This document shows, piece by piece, positions 11,605-24,829 of a stretch of DNA of 64,000 nucleotides. The translations under genes were made by a program, and so were the position numbers. How positions within the stretch are numbered: position 1 is the stretch's first letter; each line of letters starts with the position of its first letter. The notes below the pieces were generated by a model that was not told the origin of the DNA, made no database searches, and worked only from the letters and a program-made list of their open reading frames with translations. Location: NCBI GenBank assembly GCA_000181795.3, contig CM012953.1, positions 15,623,998-15,687,997 of the forward strand, in the 5' to 3' direction. Source of the DNA: Trichinella spiralis. Taxonomy: Eukaryota; Nematoda; Enoplea; Trichinellida; Trichinellidae.

Positions 11605-14600
11605 GTGAAAGGTGGATGAGCTTGATATGCAATTTGATGTTAGTAACAAAACTCACTGATAGTAAAATTGCTTATTTTAGTAAAGTGCAGAATGTAATTC
11701 AAAGATTACTTTAATATATGCTGTAACGAGGTTTTGCTGAAAATTATAAAATACAAAAAGCTGTATATCATAATTCTTTTTGGAATTTAAGAAACAGGAT
11801 TTTTCTTCTCTATATTTTTGACAACAAATGTGAAAGTTTGTAACAAAACTTTTCAAATTTTGAAATAAATTATTCATAAAATTACTAGAAATGAATTTGC
11901 TTTCACATTATTAAGCAGCTTCATAATGTCATATTTACATTTTGTTTATACTGTATTTTTACATTTGTACTATAGAATAATATCTTCTGCTTCAAGGCGT
12001 CTTCACAATGGTCATTTCTGTGCTATGCAAATGGCATAAGACTGATAAAAATTGAGTTTTTGTAAATAAAGGGAAGAGCAGTTCACATATTTATGGATGG
12101 AATAAAGTGCGTAAATTGCAGTCGACATTCTTTAGAGGAAATGCATAAACAAAACAAAGCGTAATATGTATGAAAAAAGGTTTTCAATAATATATTTATT
12201 TTTCCTGGTTAAGAAAAAAAGCGCACAGTTTTTGTCCTAAATCATGCTTAAAGCCTTTTAAATGAAGCTACTATTAAGAACTCAGAAAAAGTATTTGTCC
12301 ACACCATCAATTAGTGAAAGTGTAAAACCAGGTAAAAGCGAAAGCAGATGCAAATAAATGATTAAATAAAAATGTAAAATTACATTTTGTGGTTTTTATG
12401 CATGTTTACCATTCATTTAAATATTAATTTTACGTATTTGCCTTAACAAACACACAAAGGAAAACAATTAAGCTGCAATGATTTATAAAATTCACTTACC
12501 TAATTGCCTAGAAATCACACGTCTGCTTTCAAGCTGGTAGTAGTGTCAAACAGCATAAATGCTTTACCCTGGAGGCTATGTTCTGAATTTTCAATATTTT
12601 AGAATTGGGAAAATCATATCGCCAAATTATGGAAAAATTGAAAATAAACATTTTCGCTAAAAACCGTAATATGCTTAATGCACTGCATTAACTGAAAACA
12701 CACGCACTAGATTCAAAACTCAGTTTTCCACTTATTAAGACGTGGTAAGACAATTTGTAATTTTCCCATAATCGTTTCAAATCATTCTTTTTTTCAGAAA
12801 ATAACAACGAATAAATGAATTTTTGTTACACGTATTTTCAAACGATGCATTTTAATGAATAACAATTCTATTTATTTTTCAGGAATGGCAATTATACTAA
12901 AACATTAAAATTTTGATTTTTTATTTCAGTGTAGGATTCAACACTTTTTATAAATTATGTTGATTGTAATAAACAGCAACTATTTATGCGTGCTACTTAC
13001 TAAATAACTAAAATATATAAATAAATACCTTAATCTCCTAAATTTCTCATAATCTTGGAATACAACACCTGTTATCGTTGCACTCCATAGAAAAATTGCT
13101 TTAGCATTTTGCAAACCGACTTCAAATGGAAACAAAATTTACATTTCATATGGAAGTCATAAAATGAAGAAATGAAATAATTTTCATGAAACAAATGTAA
13201 TTTACATTGCTTCCATCACACAGGAGGGCATTTCAGCAAATATATATGCTGACACAGACTGAAACTAGAACGTTGCACGTTATTTTGCAATAAAATAGAA
13301 AAGAAACTGCGTGTAGAAACAGCTTTTTTTATTTCATTTTTTATTGCTAAAGCTTTTTGACTATGAAATACCGCAAAATCAGTAGATAAATGGAAATTTC
13401 AGCTTTGATTTCATCAATAAACAAACAAATAAACAAAAACAAAATGGAAAAGAAATGTTTCTAATTACTGGAAGATTTTGAGGTAAACTACGAAAAGAAG
13501 AAGCTCAAAAAAGCTAATATGATTTAAGTTCATTCATCCTTCCCCCTATCAGTAAAAAATACCATTCTAATTGCAACAAATTATGCTTCGAGGCAATTTG
13601 TGAAGCAAAAAGCAATTAAATGATTAATATTAATAATAATCAGTAATATTAAAATATTTTACGATATCTCACCGATACGACCTCACATTAATAATTAAGC
13701 ATCTAATTGACGTTTTCTATAACATGATAATAATTTCATCTGAAATGATAAAACATTACTGTCTCAAAAGCTACATTCATTTCAGATTTAAGAAATTACG
13801 ACTAAACTAAAAAAGTAATACGTAATACGCAGCGTCACCTCTTTGGCTGAGCTTACGTTCGTCTACTTTTAGGACTGCTTCAAAAAAAGGAATAAATATT
13901 TTCAAAGAATGAAATTGCAAATCAATGGAAATCTAATCCCTAGGTTTTGATTTTTGTCAGGCTATTTAATAAAGCGCCATTTCTTTGCAGCACTTCAATT
14001 AACAATTCTTTCAAATAACTTCTGTCTCATAAAAGCAAATAGAAACAAATTGGTAGAAGATATTTTATTTTGTTCATTTTTGATAACTACAATAAACCAA
14101 AGAGAAGTGCCAATAAGATAAACATTTAAGTATTGCCAGATTCTAAATTCAATCAGAACATTAGCTGAAATGTCAATATGTATTGTTGAAAGTGTTATAA
14201 TTATTGTGTATTGCCAGGTTCTGCCAGCATCGGCTTATCATTAAGCATAGCTTTATTTGGAAAGTACAAAGCAACAATGGATAGTGCTCTCTCAAACTCT
14301 GAAAAACGTTCCTCAGATATTGCGATCACTATTTATGACCTCAGCACACAATTAATGCAAATTTTGAAGCTGCTTGCGTATGCAAATTTCCTTTTTTGCG
14401 CGTCGACCTCTTGCAATATTCGAAATTTCTTCTTATCATTTAAGATTTCAATTTTTCATTGAAAATTAATGTATTTCATTAGAAAATTTTTTGAATATTT
14501 GACCTACCCTACCGATAGATAATGCCATTTATGAATGTATAAGAATTATTAAAAAATGACACATGTTTTAATATTTAATTTTTTGAACGTTAAAAAATGT

Positions 14601-14810
14601 TTATATCTTCTTAAAAAGTAAAATCTGCTATTCGATGAAATTTCGTATTTCAAAATCCTTTGTAAAATCTTTTATATTCCTGCGTTATACAATTCTTATT
14701 CATTGTTTTTTTACTGTCTCAAGTTATATTAAAATTCAAAATATATTATTGTTGTTTGTATATGAATGAGGTTATTGAGAATAGATATTCCACATCGAAC
14801 GGTGATAAAG
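11605..14810. other. Intergenic, duplicated flank and unassigned DNA
   Basis: The first ~300 bp still resembles the region beyond gene C's upstream block (about 18568-18790), so it belongs to the duplicated unit. An open frame at 14211-14462, opening with TTG and reading GSASIGLSLSIALFGKYK, follows an AG, but no partner exon or family is recognised. About 14600-14720 resembles 19050-19170. The rest is A+T-rich without a supported gene. Confidence 0.45.
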
Positions 14811-15020
14811 TGAAAAAGAATTATTACACAGGAACATCTGCAGAGCAAACAACTGCTGCAGAGTGATTTATTCATAAAAGCTAAGGAAGTAAAAACATCA
14901 TCAACCCACAGTGGAATAGTTTGTTACTTTGAAGAGGTTGGTAAAATGTTTACGGTAACTTGTAATGTAAAGCAGTTATCACCATACTGCAGAAAGAAAT
15001 GCACCTATATTCGCTAATAA
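14811..15020. repeat. Dispersed repeat, copy 2 (pairs with 6393-6604)
   Basis: Second copy of the ~210-bp block found downstream of gene B, here 640-850 bp beyond the stop of gene C, in the same relative orientation. It ends with the same GAAAGAAATGCA...ATATTCGCTAATA words. Confidence 0.65.
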
Positions 15021-15656
15021 CAAGCACACAGTGAGGAACTTCAAGATATTATATTAATCGATTTTAATTTTATTAACGATTTAATTCATAGCAGAAATAA
15101 GTACAATGTAAAGCATTTATGAAATGAAGATTTTTTCTTACATCACCTTTATTCATATTAATTAATTTTCTTCTTTAAAAAATACTTCTAATACAAAATA
15201 CAAAATTTGTAGAGTATGTGACTGCTGTTAAAACAATTATTTGTGATTTCAAATTTCAAATATACAAACGCACTCAACTGCATCTGTTTCTGTGCTTGTG
15301 ATATTTGCAACTGGTGCAATTAATTCGAAGAGCAAGCAAAAAACAACATTAAATAATCAAGCAGGGAAGATAAGTTTTGACTTCATACCTTGCCAATAAA
15401 TACATAATGATGCACAAAAAACTATGGCATTAAAATGAAAGAAGAATGAAAGAACAATTTTAGCAAAAATTGGATAAGAATACAAACTTCATTCTGCAAA
15501 TAATGTATCATCGAAATAACATCTAAAAAATTTGCAAATACACGATGTTATCAAATAGATAATCTAAAATTCTATTTTAATGAAAAAATCACAATACTCT
15601 AAATGACAGTAATAGTTTATTTCCGTTTAAATAAATAAATGTCAAACAAATTGAAT

Positions 15657-18412
15657 TTAAAGACAAGAATCCACTTTGGCAGCAATAGTGTTGAAACGGG
15701 CAAAAATATTTGCTAGTTGAATACAAACTGCAACAGCTGGTTCATATTTTTGTGATATCTAAAAATCACCATTAATATATAATTAAAATTACAAAACATC
15801 GTAACATACCGCATAAGGTTTGTCAACTGCACAGAAAATATCTCCATTTTCAGGAATTAACCAATTTGTAACATCTTTCTCTAAACTACTAGCTTTATTG
15901 TCAACACTTATAGGACTTGAAACAAGAAGTATATGTCTTCCAGGAATTTTACAATTTGCTTTCAATTTTTTATCCCGTCTTGACCATACTTTTATCGTCT
16001 TTTTCAACTGTTTCGATATTATTTTCTGGTATATTTCTGAAAATATTTCATAGAATATTAGCGCAAAATACCAAAATATATCAGCAATAAGAAAAAGTAT
16101 GTGAAATTACGAATTCAAATTTCTGGTAATTCCACAATAAACAATTTATAGGCTTTGTCCGTATTGGCGCATGTTTTAAAGGTTTAATTGTTTTACAAAA
16201 TTTCAAACATCATTCTGCAAATAAAATAGTTACCATATTTTGATCTTCCAGATTTGCTGAATATTTGAACTGAAACTGGGGCTCCTGCTTGTGTTTTAAT
16301 GGTTTGTTTTGATGAGAAAGGTGGATGGATAGGAGTTTCTCCATTCAGTAGCTTTTTTAGGGTTGGTCGGGTGCTTACTTCTGCATCAGGAACATCATTG
16401 TAATGGATGAATGGTGATGCCACAAACAAAGCAACCGCTGAAACATATTTATTCCGTTATGCTTAGTGTATTTTATAAAATTAGTGGAATACAGTATATG
16501 ATATTTATATTGTTCAGGAAACTGATTAATAAATTCCTTCCCTACTGAAATTTTAACGATGTTTTCTATCATTCATGGATGGATTTGTTCTTAGTTTTGC
16601 TACTATTGGAGCAGTATACTTTGTCATTATAAAATTCGCAATGTTCCGTAATGACCTGTGAATCCATGAAAAGTGAAGCAATTTGAAAACTAATAATAAT
16701 GTTTAAAATTAGTGTTGGAGAATGAATAACTAACATGCATTCATCTTTCCTCTTCTTTGTTATCTTCTTCGAAAGAAAGAAGGATTTTTTAAAGCGAAGT
16801 AGGTACAAGAACTGAAATTAAGAAAATCAATCTTGTAAAAAATTCAGTAACTGCAATCATTTCCATTGACTTCCAAGATTCAATTGCGCCATATTAAAAT
16901 TAACACTGTAATATAGGTTAACAAACCTATTGGTTCAATTTGGGATTCAGCAATTGTAAGACAGATCAACAAATGACCATTTGCATATTCTGATGCTGGA
17001 AACGTATATGCCACTTTTGGTTTTGGATAACCAGGCACTGTATGTACAATCCAAGCAGCTTCATCTGTTCCAGGACGAATATCCAATATTACAACACCTA
17101 AACATGCATGACTAATGGAAACTTTTACCTTTACCATCTCTCATAAAGACCTTTGCTATTTGATTTTGTTTTAACTCCTATCACACCGGATGCTGCATTG
17201 TTATAAGCAAAAAATTTTTTATCATTGTGAGCTTGAGCTACACTTTCTAAAGCTTTCGCAAATGAGTGAGCTGCAGCATTCTCAAGGTCTTGTGGATTAT
17301 CTGCCCATGCATCTCCTGGTGGTACCAAAATTTTTCCTCTTTTTTCTCCCGGTGGTTTGTATAACACTACCCTATAATTGAAAGTTCATTCCGATACATT
17401 ATTATATTATTGCTTTTAATGTTTACTTTTTATGAATTAAACGCTTGTGTACTTTACGTTATTATGAACAGTGCTAGCAATGTCTGATAATTTAGTGCTT
17501 TTATACTATCTATTTATTGTTAAAGTTTTTCATTTGATTGTAACTTTGCAGATAAACGAAAAGAATTTCAGAAAAGTATAATATAAAAGTAAAAGTAAGG
17601 TTAATGTATATATGCATTTATTGATTTATTTTTATTTATATCTTTAATTCATAATGCAAATTACTGTCGACGAAAGCTAGAGTTTCTAAAAAGTTCGTTG
17701 CTTTGTAAACTTGATTCAAATAAGGCGAAACTAAAATTAGAAACGTTACAAACCTTAAATTATAAATTACTTTCTTAAATTATAAATAATAATATAAATT
17801 GCAAAACTAATGCAAGTTTAATGCCACTGCGGTAAAATTCAATTCTATGGAAATATTATTCTTATTTTTCCTTTCACTTTTAAAATTAATAATGCTGTAT
17901 ACATAAAACAGAATTCTAAATAAAAAAATGATTGGAATTTGTTTCAAAATTTATGGGTATAATACCACATGGATTGAAATGACAAATTCAAAATTACAGT
18001 TACTGAGAGGAATATTAGTTGATGTTATACGGTATCAGTAAAAAGTAATTTTTTTGCAGCCATTCTGACATTAATTATTACAAGCGATCAGAGTAAACAA
18101 AGTAAACTGCTTGATTTGCATCTAGCTGAATTACATGATAAATGCCATAAATTAAATTACGAAACGTTTATTTTTCCAGTATTTATGATCAGTTAATTTC
18201 AATAGAATTAAGATTATTCAGAAATAACTTTTTTATTCAAAAAGTTATTTTCCAAAAATATTGCGCGCGGATGAGTAAATGTGGCTAATAACTCACCAAT
18301 CTGCATTCCCATTTCCAGCAGCCACTTGGCATTTCGATGTTTGAGCACTGCAGAATTGAAATATGTAAAGCATCAATGATGCTATTAATGCTAATTTTTT
18401 AATCAAATGCAT
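15657..18412 (-). CDS. DNase II-like secreted protein, gene C
   Basis: Six exons: 18412-18297, 17371-17151, 17097-16927, 16437-16234, 16036-15810 and 15758-15657, totalling 347 codons (346 aa). Signal peptide MHLIKKLALIASLMLYIFQF, cleavage expected before AQTSKCQ. Layout and signatures match gene B: ADW/VVLYKPPGEK, AWIVHTVPGYP, FSKSGRSKYG, NSK and VTN in place of HxK, FCAVDKPY. It ends VDSCL where A and B end VDSCS. Its exon 4, intron 4 and start of exon 5 are nearly identical to gene D, pointing to recent gene conversion. The divergence in exon 2 (PPGDAWADNPQDLENAA) shows it is a separate gene. Predicted secreted and nuclease-inactive. Confidence 0.9.
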
Positions 18413-18474
18413 GGCTGATGTTACTGCCAAAATGATGGGTTATTTCACACTTAATTTTCAAATCTCACTGAGCT

Positions 18475-18567
18475 TCGAATAGTTTACGCAAATTGTGGCT
18501 TGTAAAATTTCAGAAATATTTGCTTTCTCAGTTGAGAATTACACTTGTAAACAAACTCCAAAAATCA
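18475..18567 (-). promoter_or_regulatory. Conserved upstream block of gene C
   Basis: Starts 63 bp before the ATG. Shared elements on the plus strand: AGTTTACGCAAATTG, CAGAAATATTTGCTTTCTCA and ACTTGTAAACAAACT. It contains an exact GTAAACA forkhead-type core. Regulatory role inferred. Confidence 0.55.
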
Positions 18568-19768
18568 ACATTTAAATGTCGATAAGCTTGATGTGTGGTT
18601 TGATTTTATTAACAGAACTGATGATTAATCTGGTTATTTTAGTAAAAGAAATGTAATTTCTGGATTAATTTAATATGTGTTGCAAAACAATAAAAATCAT
18701 GGAAAGCTGAGTATAATAATTCATTTTGAAATTTTAGAAGCTGTTATTTATATGCTCTACATTCGCAGCAATTAATCTAATCGCTTACATGGTTTGTTCT
18801 CAGCATATCAGAATGCCATTCCACTAATGATTTTCTCAGGATTAATATTTGGTAAAGAGGTAGTGCTTAAAGTTCTCCAAAGAAGAAAAAATTTCGTATT
18901 TCAAACAAAAGGTGACACAATAAAGGTGACTGAAATGTGATGAACTTTCTATAAAAGTGCTTCAACTCGATAACGCTGTAGACGAATTCAGAGTGGCCAT
19001 TCGAAAATGAAAGATGATATAACTGGCAAGCGTTTCTGAACTAAAAGATGTCGACATGTCTCAAAAAGTAAAATCTATTTTTGTAAAATTTTGTCATTTT
19101 CCATAACCTTTTGTATGAAATTTGCATGTGTTTGCATTATATAATATAGCTTTAATTCATTTTTTACTTTGATATACTATTATTCATATCTCTGCAGTAC
19201 GCATTGCAAAAACATTTCATGTCTGAAAATGTAGGTCTACTATTTTCATAATTATTTGGCATGTAAAAAATCATCTATTGAAATTTATCTATTCAGTTGC
19301 AAATGATGCGGAAGCAGATTAACATCTTTACCTAAAAATATCAATTTAACCCATGGTATTCATTTGTAAAGCAGACGCTCGCGGTAGACTGAACTTATGG
19401 AGTATCAAATGTTAAAAGTAGGCTTTTTGCCTATACTGTAAATTTTCATATCAAAGGATTTACTTCATATTCATCTACTCTTATTGCAAAATTACTTGTC
19501 GATAAGATTGCCGTTCGACATAATTATTTGTAAATTTATTTGACAATTCAAATAATCATATGTACCTACCAACCTCTATTTATTCACTCAATTTATTTAC
19601 AATTCTTATAAACAATTACAAATGCAAAAAATGCAAAGAAAGGTGAAGGATTAATAAGAGAAAATTAGCTTAAATGTATTTTCCAGTAAATATTACTTCA
19701 TTATGGAAATTGAGAAAAGTATGAAGAAGAAATTAGATTGAAGGTTGATAGCAGTGCAAATTGTAATC
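18568..19768. other. Intergenic between genes C and D, no gene
   Basis: Part resembles the flank upstream of gene B (11605-11900). The remainder is A+T-rich and no coding or RNA feature is supported. Confidence 0.45.
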
Positions 19769-20511
19769 CAGCGGGTTTCAAGCTTTATAGGCTGTGATCC
19801 ACTGCTGAAAACGGAAATTTTTCACGACTCAGCGACTTGCTATGCATACTTTAAAAGGCAAAGGAGATAAATAAAACATATGAGTTTAACACTTTTAAAT
19901 TTTTTAATGAATAAATCTAATCATAATGTATAAGTTTATAAATTAAATGCATAATGAGGTGTATGCGAAAAATGGATTGTTTTCTGTTTTGACTAATGAC
20001 TTCTTCGACGTCCACATTATCGCGTGTTAGTTTCAGTTGCAAGATTTTGGATAATTGTAGCTTATTTCTAAATTTGCTTTTAATTTCATTCATTGCTGAA
20101 AATCCAATTTTGCACAAGTAGGAAGTAGTAAAAGGAAACAGCACTTTTAATGCTGCGGTGGAAAGAGGTGGATATGTGCTTTAAACTGATAGCCAAAACT
20201 GTGTTAATGTCTTACGATCAAAACTGACTTTAAACAAAGAATCTTCATACAAATCGATTAATTATTTATCTGCTTTTGTGGACATCCCGGTACAAACAAC
20301 ATCTGCGTGTTGTAAGAAGCTGAACTGAAATAGTGATTCTCAGGTCATCAGTAACTGAATCAAAGTTTAATTGTTCATCCAACAATTTTCGATGAGTAAA
20401 ACTCTCCTAACAAAAATAAAGACTACTCCCGTACTTCAATGTTTTACAGGACCCACACAGAACTGCTGATGACCCACGAGTGGGTCGCGAGCCACACTTT
20501 GAGAATCACTA
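19769..20511 (-). mobile_element. Truncated hAT DNA transposon
   Basis: Flanked by an 8-bp target duplication with one mismatch: TTGTAATC at 19761-19768 and TTGCAATC at 20512-20519. The ends are short imperfect inverted repeats: the left begins CAGCGGGTTTCAAG and the right, read inward, TAGTGATTCTCAAAG. Only the C-terminal dimerisation part of the transposase remains, at 20144-19917 on the minus strand, reading LFPFTTSYLCKIGFSAMNEI. This resembles ZBED/SCAND3-type hAT proteins. The upstream transposase is missing, so it is a deletion derivative that cannot move itself. Confidence 0.85.
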
Positions 20512-20685
20512 TTGCAATCAGCAAATTATTTATAATTATCATAAAAAATTTACAAAATGTGCGAATATCCATTGTTTTGAAACGTGGAATCTGAAAACTC
20601 ATTTTAATGACAAAAAACATGATGCTCTGACTGACAGCAATAATTTATTACCGATCAAGTAAAATCAACTTTGAATGAATTGAAT

Positions 20686-23264
20686 TTACGGACAGGAATC
20701 CACCTTGGCAGCAATAGTGTTGAAACGTGCAAAAATATTCGCTAATTGCATGCAAACTGCAACAGCTGGTTCATATTTTTGTGAAATCTAAAATCACCAT
20801 AAATATATTAAGGAAATTATAAACCATAGTAACATACCGCATAAGGCTTGTCAACTGCACAGAAAATATCTCCATTCTCAGGAATCAACCAATTTGTAAC
20901 ATCCTTCTCTAAACTACTAGCTTGTCCATCAACACTTATAGGACTTGAAACAAGAAGTATATGTCTTCCAGGTATTTTGCAATTTGCTTTCAATTTTTTA
21001 TCTCGTCTTGACCAAACTTTTATTGTCTTTTTCAACTGTTTCGATATTATTTTCTGGTATATTTCTGAAAATATTTCATAGAATATTAGCGCAAAATACC
21101 AAAATATATCAGCAATAAGAAAAAGTATGTGAAATTACGAATTCAAATTTCTGGTAATTCCACAATAAACAATTCATAGGCTTTGTCCGTATTGGCGCAT
21201 GTTTTAAAGGTTTAATTGTTTTACAAAATTTCAAACATCATTCTGCAAATAAAATAGTTACCATATTTTGATCTTCCAGATTTGCTGAATATTTGAACTG
21301 AAACTGGGGCTCCTGCTTGTGTTTTAATGATTTGTTTTGATGAGAAAGGTGGATGGATAGGAGTTTCTCCATTCAGTAGCTTTTTTAGGGTTGGTCGGGT
21401 GCTTACTTCTGCATCAGGAACATCATTGTAATAGATGAATGGTGATGCCACAAACAAAGCAACCGCTGAAATATATCTATTCCGTTATGCTTAGTGTATT
21501 TTATAAAATTAATAAAATAAAGTTTGATTTTCATATTTTCAAGAAAGATAATAATAAATTTCTTCCCTACTGAAATTTTAACGAAGTTTTTTTTCTATCA
21601 TTCATAGATGGATTTGTTCTTATCTTTGCTATTATTACAGTGTACATTATTATAATGTGTACATTATTATAATAAAAAAAGCATTGATTTCTTGTGAATT
21701 GTGAATTCAATGAAAGCGAAGTAATGTATAAAATAATAATTATTATAAATAATGTTTTGGAATGCATAACTAACATTAATCGCTCTTTCTTCTTCTTTGT
21801 TATCTTCATTGAAAGAGAGAAAGAATTTTTAAAAATAAAGATATCATTATTAACGAAATATGAACAATGAAATTAAGAAAAGCAGTCTTGTAAAAAATTC
21901 AGTAGCTGCAATCATTTCCATTGCCTTTCAAGATTCAATTGCATCATATTAAAATTAACACTTTATTATAAGAAAACAAACCTATTGGTTCAATTTGGGA
22001 TTCAGCAATTGTAAGACAAATCAACATATGACCATTTGCATATTCTGATGCTGGAAATGTGTATGCCACTTTTGGTTTTGGATAACCAGGTACTGTATGT
22101 ACAATCCAGGCTGCGGCATCTGCTGGAACTGTAGTGTCTAATATTACAACACCTAAACATGCATCATTAATGGCAACGCTTTTTTTACAAAATTCTGCAA
22201 AAACCTTTGCTATTCGATTTTGTTTTAACTCCTACTACTCCAGCTGCAGCATTGTTATATGCAAAGAAATGTTTATTTGGATGAGTTGCAGTGACACTTT
22301 CTAATGCTTTTACAAATGAATGACCAACAGCATTGTCAAGATCTTGTGGATATGCAGCCCATGCCGCTGCCGCTGCTACTAGAATTTTTCCTCGTTTTTC
22401 TCCAGGTGGTTTGTATAAAATCACCCTATAATTTCAATGTCACTCGCATACATATTTCAACGCGATATTTGCTTTTGATGAAATAAAATTTAAGTCGCCT
22501 TATATTATTGTTTATTCTGCTTATAAATTGCTGATAATTTAATGTTCATGTTAACTGTAGGTAATAGTAGGTAAATTCAAAAATACAGCATATTATAAAT
22601 GTAATTTGTGTGAAATTTTATTCATGATTTATATAATCATTCTGCTTTTATGATCAAAATGTTCACCTCAGCACTGATGCATATCGTTCAAATAAGAAAT
22701 GAAATCAAATTCATTAAATATTTATGAATGAGATTTGGTCACTAACCCAATATAGACGCTGCACTTTTTGTGAATTGTGATTTTATCATCATTTGGATAG
22801 CGCAATGAATATGAAACATGAATGAAGTAAAATCAAAAGTGTTGATAAAAAGTTTTTGTACTGTTACTCGGTGATAAATGATATAAATTAAATTTTTGCC
22901 TTCCCAGTAAAATGTCAAAAATGCATTTAACAAGAGTTTTCAAAAAATGTTTAAATTCACATGTAACATGAAATTGGTTTTGGTGTAAATGCTATAATGT
23001 AGCCATAGCATAAAACCGTTTGGTGTGCATGAATGCTTAGAAAGCACTGAAAAATAAAAAAAAGGGAATCTGCTGTCTTCACTATTAGTAATTTTTTTAA
23101 TGAATTCATTCTGATTGTGCAGTGCTAATATAAGATAAAAATTTGCAAATCGCATACCAATCTATATCATTTGCTCCATCAGCTTGTCGACATTTTGATA
23201 TTTGAGCAATGCAAAAATGAAAAATGCAAAAAATCAGCAATGCCAATAATGTAACTTCTTTCAT
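20686..23264 (-). CDS. DNase II-like secreted protein, gene D (mosaic)
   Basis: Six exons: 23264-23158, 22425-22205, 22152-21982, 21465-21262, 21064-20838 and 20787-20686, totalling 344 codons (343 aa). Signal peptide MKEVTLLALLIFCIFHFCIA; an ATG ten codons upstream exists, but the hydrophobic start and the paralogues favour this one. Signatures: IDW/VILYKPPGEK, alanine-rich VAAAAAW, AWIVHTVPGYP, FSKSGRSKYG, NSK/VTN at the HxK sites, FCAVDKPY. It ends VDSCP. Sequence affinity changes along the gene: intron 2 and exon 3 resemble A/E, exon 4 through intron 4 is near-identical to C, and the end of exon 5 through exon 6 is near-identical to B. Predicted secreted and nuclease-inactive. Confidence 0.9.
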
Positions 23265-23324
23265 TTTATGCACAGCTGATCTTACTGTCAAAATGTTGGC
23301 AGATGTTTAACACTTAATTTTCTG

Positions 23325-23420
23325 TTTTGAATTGTTTACGTAAGTAGTAGCTTGTAAAATTTTAGAAATATTTACTTTTCCAGTTGATAAATGCACTTGT
23401 AAACAACTTCAAAATCAGTG
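23325..23420 (-). promoter_or_regulatory. Conserved upstream block of gene D
   Basis: Starts 61 bp before the ATG. Shared elements on the plus strand: ATTGTTTACGTAAG, TAGAAATATTTACTTT and ACTTGTAAACAACTTC, with forkhead-type TGTTTAC and GTAAACA cores at its two ends. Between block and ATG sits AACATTTTGACAGTAA, which recurs in the other copies. Confidence 0.58.
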
Positions 23421-24829
23421 TGCATAATCTGCTATTAAATGATGAGCTTCATGTGCTATTTGACGTTATTGAAAAAACGGAATAAGATGTGCGGGTAAAT
23501 ACAGCAGCGGCAGGTGTATATTGGAGCTGTTTCCCGAAGCTTTCATGCATCTAACTTCGTAGACAATTTAATGCCGCTATCCAAGAAGTGGTTTTGTATT
23601 ATACTTGTGTCATACTTTACTGATTGCTTTCTTTTCTTTTCCGGTGTGATCCACTTTGTAAATATTCAGCACCTATATTTGCTTATTTTACTTATTTTTG
23701 CTTATTATTGCTGTTATTGTATGTTATTTACTGTTGTTTATTATTGATGTCATTATCTGTTATTCAATGCTTATGTTGTTGTTGTTAAATATTGAAAAAT
23801 GAACAAATTATTTCGCTGCTTTGGTGAAATATTGCCATTTCATTTTATTAAACTTCACTAAGTTGCAATTACAAATGAAATGAATACCAAAAAGTATTTT
23901 TAATAGTATTACAAACACTGATCACTGTAAAGTGTGCAATGGAAAACAAACATTTTACGAAAAAGCAGTTATTATATAAGTGAGAAAATTTCATGATTTT
24001 TGATAACAGTTGCGTCACTTGTACTAATGTTACATAATCAAAAATTTGGACCAATAAAATGAAACATATTGCAGCAAATCAAAACAGAATAATTTAAATC
24101 AGTGAACAGTTAGATAAGAGGATCAATCTTATTACACCGTGAGAATGCAATGAGAAGTTATGCCATTAGCAATTAATGAGAAGTCGACATCTAGCAACTT
24201 ATAAGAAAACGCGGAAAAAATTCTCACCAAAGAACACTATCCCAAATTTTATTTGGCGTACCGCGACCTCACTCCAGATACTTTCTAATCACAAGCCATT
24301 TATAAAAGTTACAATTCTCTGATTTTTCTGTGAATAAAAGCAATAATGATTCTTCAAATATGATACAGTTTATGTTTCTATACGTTGACATTTGTGCGGA
24401 TGTTACTAATGCTACGTAATAAATTTGATATAATAGGCTGCTACGGAAACTACACAACCCTAGAGCATTAGTATAAGTGCTGCTCTTTTGTTTGGAAATA
24501 AAGATTATCAGCAGCTATTTTCACTACAAGCAGAACTGAACTGTCATGCAAAGAGCAGCCACAACTGGCTCGGTTTGTTAGCGATCCCTCGCTAAGCTTC
24601 AATAGTAAATTTAAAACAACATCTTCTACTGCAGCAAATCAAACAGTTATTTATGATGCACATTGTTTTTGGTGTAATCACTTCCTGCCGTTAATGAGAA
24701 ATGTCATTTGTTATTAACAGTCTCGATGATATTCACAAAATAATAGCAGTTTAGAACGTATTAGACATTCTTCAACATGTTGTCTATGACGTTACCCTAT
24801 CTGTGTTGTCACTTATCTCTCGTGCGTAT
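23421..24829. other. Intergenic between divergent genes D and E, no gene
   Basis: Mostly A+T-rich. A 77-codon plus-strand open frame at 23514-23747 is hydrophobic low-complexity without family signal. No RNA gene recognised. Confidence 0.45.

Noticed and set aside
14211-14462. 83-codon open frame following an AG
   Set aside because: No ATG, no partner exon and no family signal; kept only as a note in the intergenic entry.
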